From Chloroflexota bacterium (GTDB lineage Bacteria > Chloroflexota > Dehalococcoidia > JAUQQI01), in assembly GCA_030549955.1 (NCBI GenBank), contig JAUQQI010000266.1, positions 1 through 12,477 on the forward strand: DNA of 12,477 bases. The letters are read 5' to 3'. A program made the position numbers and the translations under genes. This document shows positions 11,711-12,477 of this stretch, piece after piece (position 1 is the first letter of the stretch; every line of letters begins with the position of its first letter). A model generated the notes under the pieces. It ran no database searches. It was not told the origin of the DNA and saw only the letters and a program-made list of their open reading frames with translations.

Positions 11711-12477
11711 ATGGCAGGTAAGGAGTGGACCCGACGGGAGTTCTTCGGGTTGGGGGCCGCCTTCGGCCTGGCCCTTGCCGGCTGCGCCCCCCAGCAGGCC
11801 GGCACGACGCAGGGCCCGGTAGCCGGCGGGGACCAGCCGCGGTACGGGGGCGTTCTGACGGCCTGGACAGGGGGTGACCCACCCAACTATGACCTTCACC
11901 AGAACTCAACCTACATGGTCCTCTGGCCCCTCGCTCCCTGTTATAACCTGCTGGTCCAGTTTGACCCCCAGGACCCGAACCGGGTAATCCCCGACCTGGC
12001 CGAACGGTGGGACGTGAGCTCCGACGGCAAGGTTTACACGTTCCACCTCAAGCGCGGCGTAAAATTCCACCACGGTAAGCCCTTCAAGGCTGAGGATGTC
12101 AAGGCCAGCTTTGAGCGGATCATCTGGCCGCCGAAAGGTGTTGTGAGTCCCCGTCAGGGTGCGTTTTCAGCCGTGGACGGAATCGAAACCCCCGACGACT
12201 ATACCGTCCGGTTTGTCCTCAAGCGGCCGAACCCATCCCTGCTGCCGAACCTTGCCCAGGGCTGGAACGTCATCTACCCCAAGGATATCCTCGATGCCAA
12301 AGGCGATATGAAAAGCGACGTGGTCGGGACGGGGCCCTTTAAATTCAAAGAGCACGTCCGGGGCGTCAGCGTCGAGCTCGTGAAAAATCCGGAGTACCAT
12401 ATCGAAGGCCGACCGTATCTTGACGGGATCAAGTATTTTATAATCCCGGACCCGAACACGGCCCTCTCAGCCTTTAT
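11711..12477 (+). CDS. ABC transporter substrate-binding lipoprotein, peptide/nickel family 5, partial
   Basis: The first 255 residues of an extracytoplasmic solute-binding protein of the SBP_bac_5 family, which bind oligopeptides, nickel, sugars or other small molecules for uptake by an ABC permease. The N-terminus has a twin-arginine motif (TRREFFG, Arg8-Arg9), a short hydrophobic stretch and a lipobox LAGC with Cys25, so it is probably exported by Tat and lipid-anchored to the membrane. Family landmarks: RYGGVLTAW (44-52), NLLVQFD and IPDLAERWDVSSDGKVYTFHLKRGVKFHHGKPFKAEDVKASFER (about 93-136), and VVGTGPFKFKEH. The ATG is set by GGAGGG 7 bases upstream. The ligand cannot be told from this part. 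Permease and ATPase genes would be expected downstream of the window. Confidence 0.92.
   Translation, partial: MAGKEWTRREFFGLGAAFGLALAGCAPQQAGTTQGPVAGGDQPRYGGVLTAWTGGDPPNYDLHQNSTYMVLWPLAPCYNLLVQFDPQDPNRVIPDLAERWDVSSDGKVYTFHLKRGVKFHHGKPFKAEDVKASFERIIWPPKGVVSPRQGAFSAVDGIETPDDYTVRFVLKRPNPSLLPNLAQGWNVIYPKDILDAKGDMKSDVVGTGPFKFKEHVRGVSVELVKNPEYHIEGRPYLDGIKYFIIPDPNTALSAF

Noticed and set aside
1..12477. CRISPR arrays, insertion sequences, tRNA genes or phage genes
   Set aside because: No spaced direct repeats, transposase motifs, tRNA-like cloverleaf or phage proteins were seen on either strand.

Overview
This is a GC-rich bacterial window made almost entirely of tightly packed metabolic genes. No mobile element, CRISPR array, tRNA or rRNA is visible. 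A DUF2851 protein, GC-rich codon use, possible leaderless starts next to genes with strong Shine-Dalgarno sites, and a selenocysteine codon with a SECIS-like hairpin fit a Chloroflexota-like (or deep Firmicutes-like) anaerobe or facultative bacterium. The phylum is inferred, not proven.

Minus-strand block, 4323 down to 1: an enantioselective-type amidase, a PLP-dependent D-cysteine desulfhydrase/ACC deaminase-like enzyme, nadA and a partial nadC. It reads as one transcription unit from a near-consensus promoter (TTGACA-17-TAAAAT), and nadA may have a second promoter of its own. nadA and nadC overlap by one base and make quinolinate and then nicotinate mononucleotide for NAD synthesis.

Plus-strand block, 4444 to 10816: DUF2851 protein, mobA (molybdenum cofactor guanylylation), a 71-residue unknown protein, a metallo-beta-lactamase-fold hydrolase, an OsmC-family protein, a Gfo/Idh/MocA-like protein, an M28-like peptidase and a VOC/methylmalonyl-CoA-epimerase-like protein. 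The two blocks diverge from a 120-base region in which the two -35 boxes form a perfect inverted repeat. lexA (minus strand) converges on the VOC gene with 3 bases between the stop codons. After about 280 non-coding bases comes a Tat-type lipoprotein, the solute-binding protein of a peptide-type ABC transporter, cut by the window edge.

The main discovery is in the OsmC gene. Its apparent stop, TGA at 7572-7574, sits where OsmC proteins carry their second conserved cysteine. The same frame continues for 21 codons of typical OsmC C-terminus to a TAA just before the next gene. Twenty bases after the TGA lies a hairpin with a GGUC tetraloop and GGU/ACC stem base very like the SelB-binding part of the E. 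coli fdhF SECIS. I read this as a selenoprotein with a Cys58/Sec121 redox pair, which an automatic annotation would truncate. Several neighbours (the Gfo/Idh-like, M28-like and VOC proteins) keep their folds but lack standard catalytic or metal-binding residues, so their textbook functions should not be assumed.
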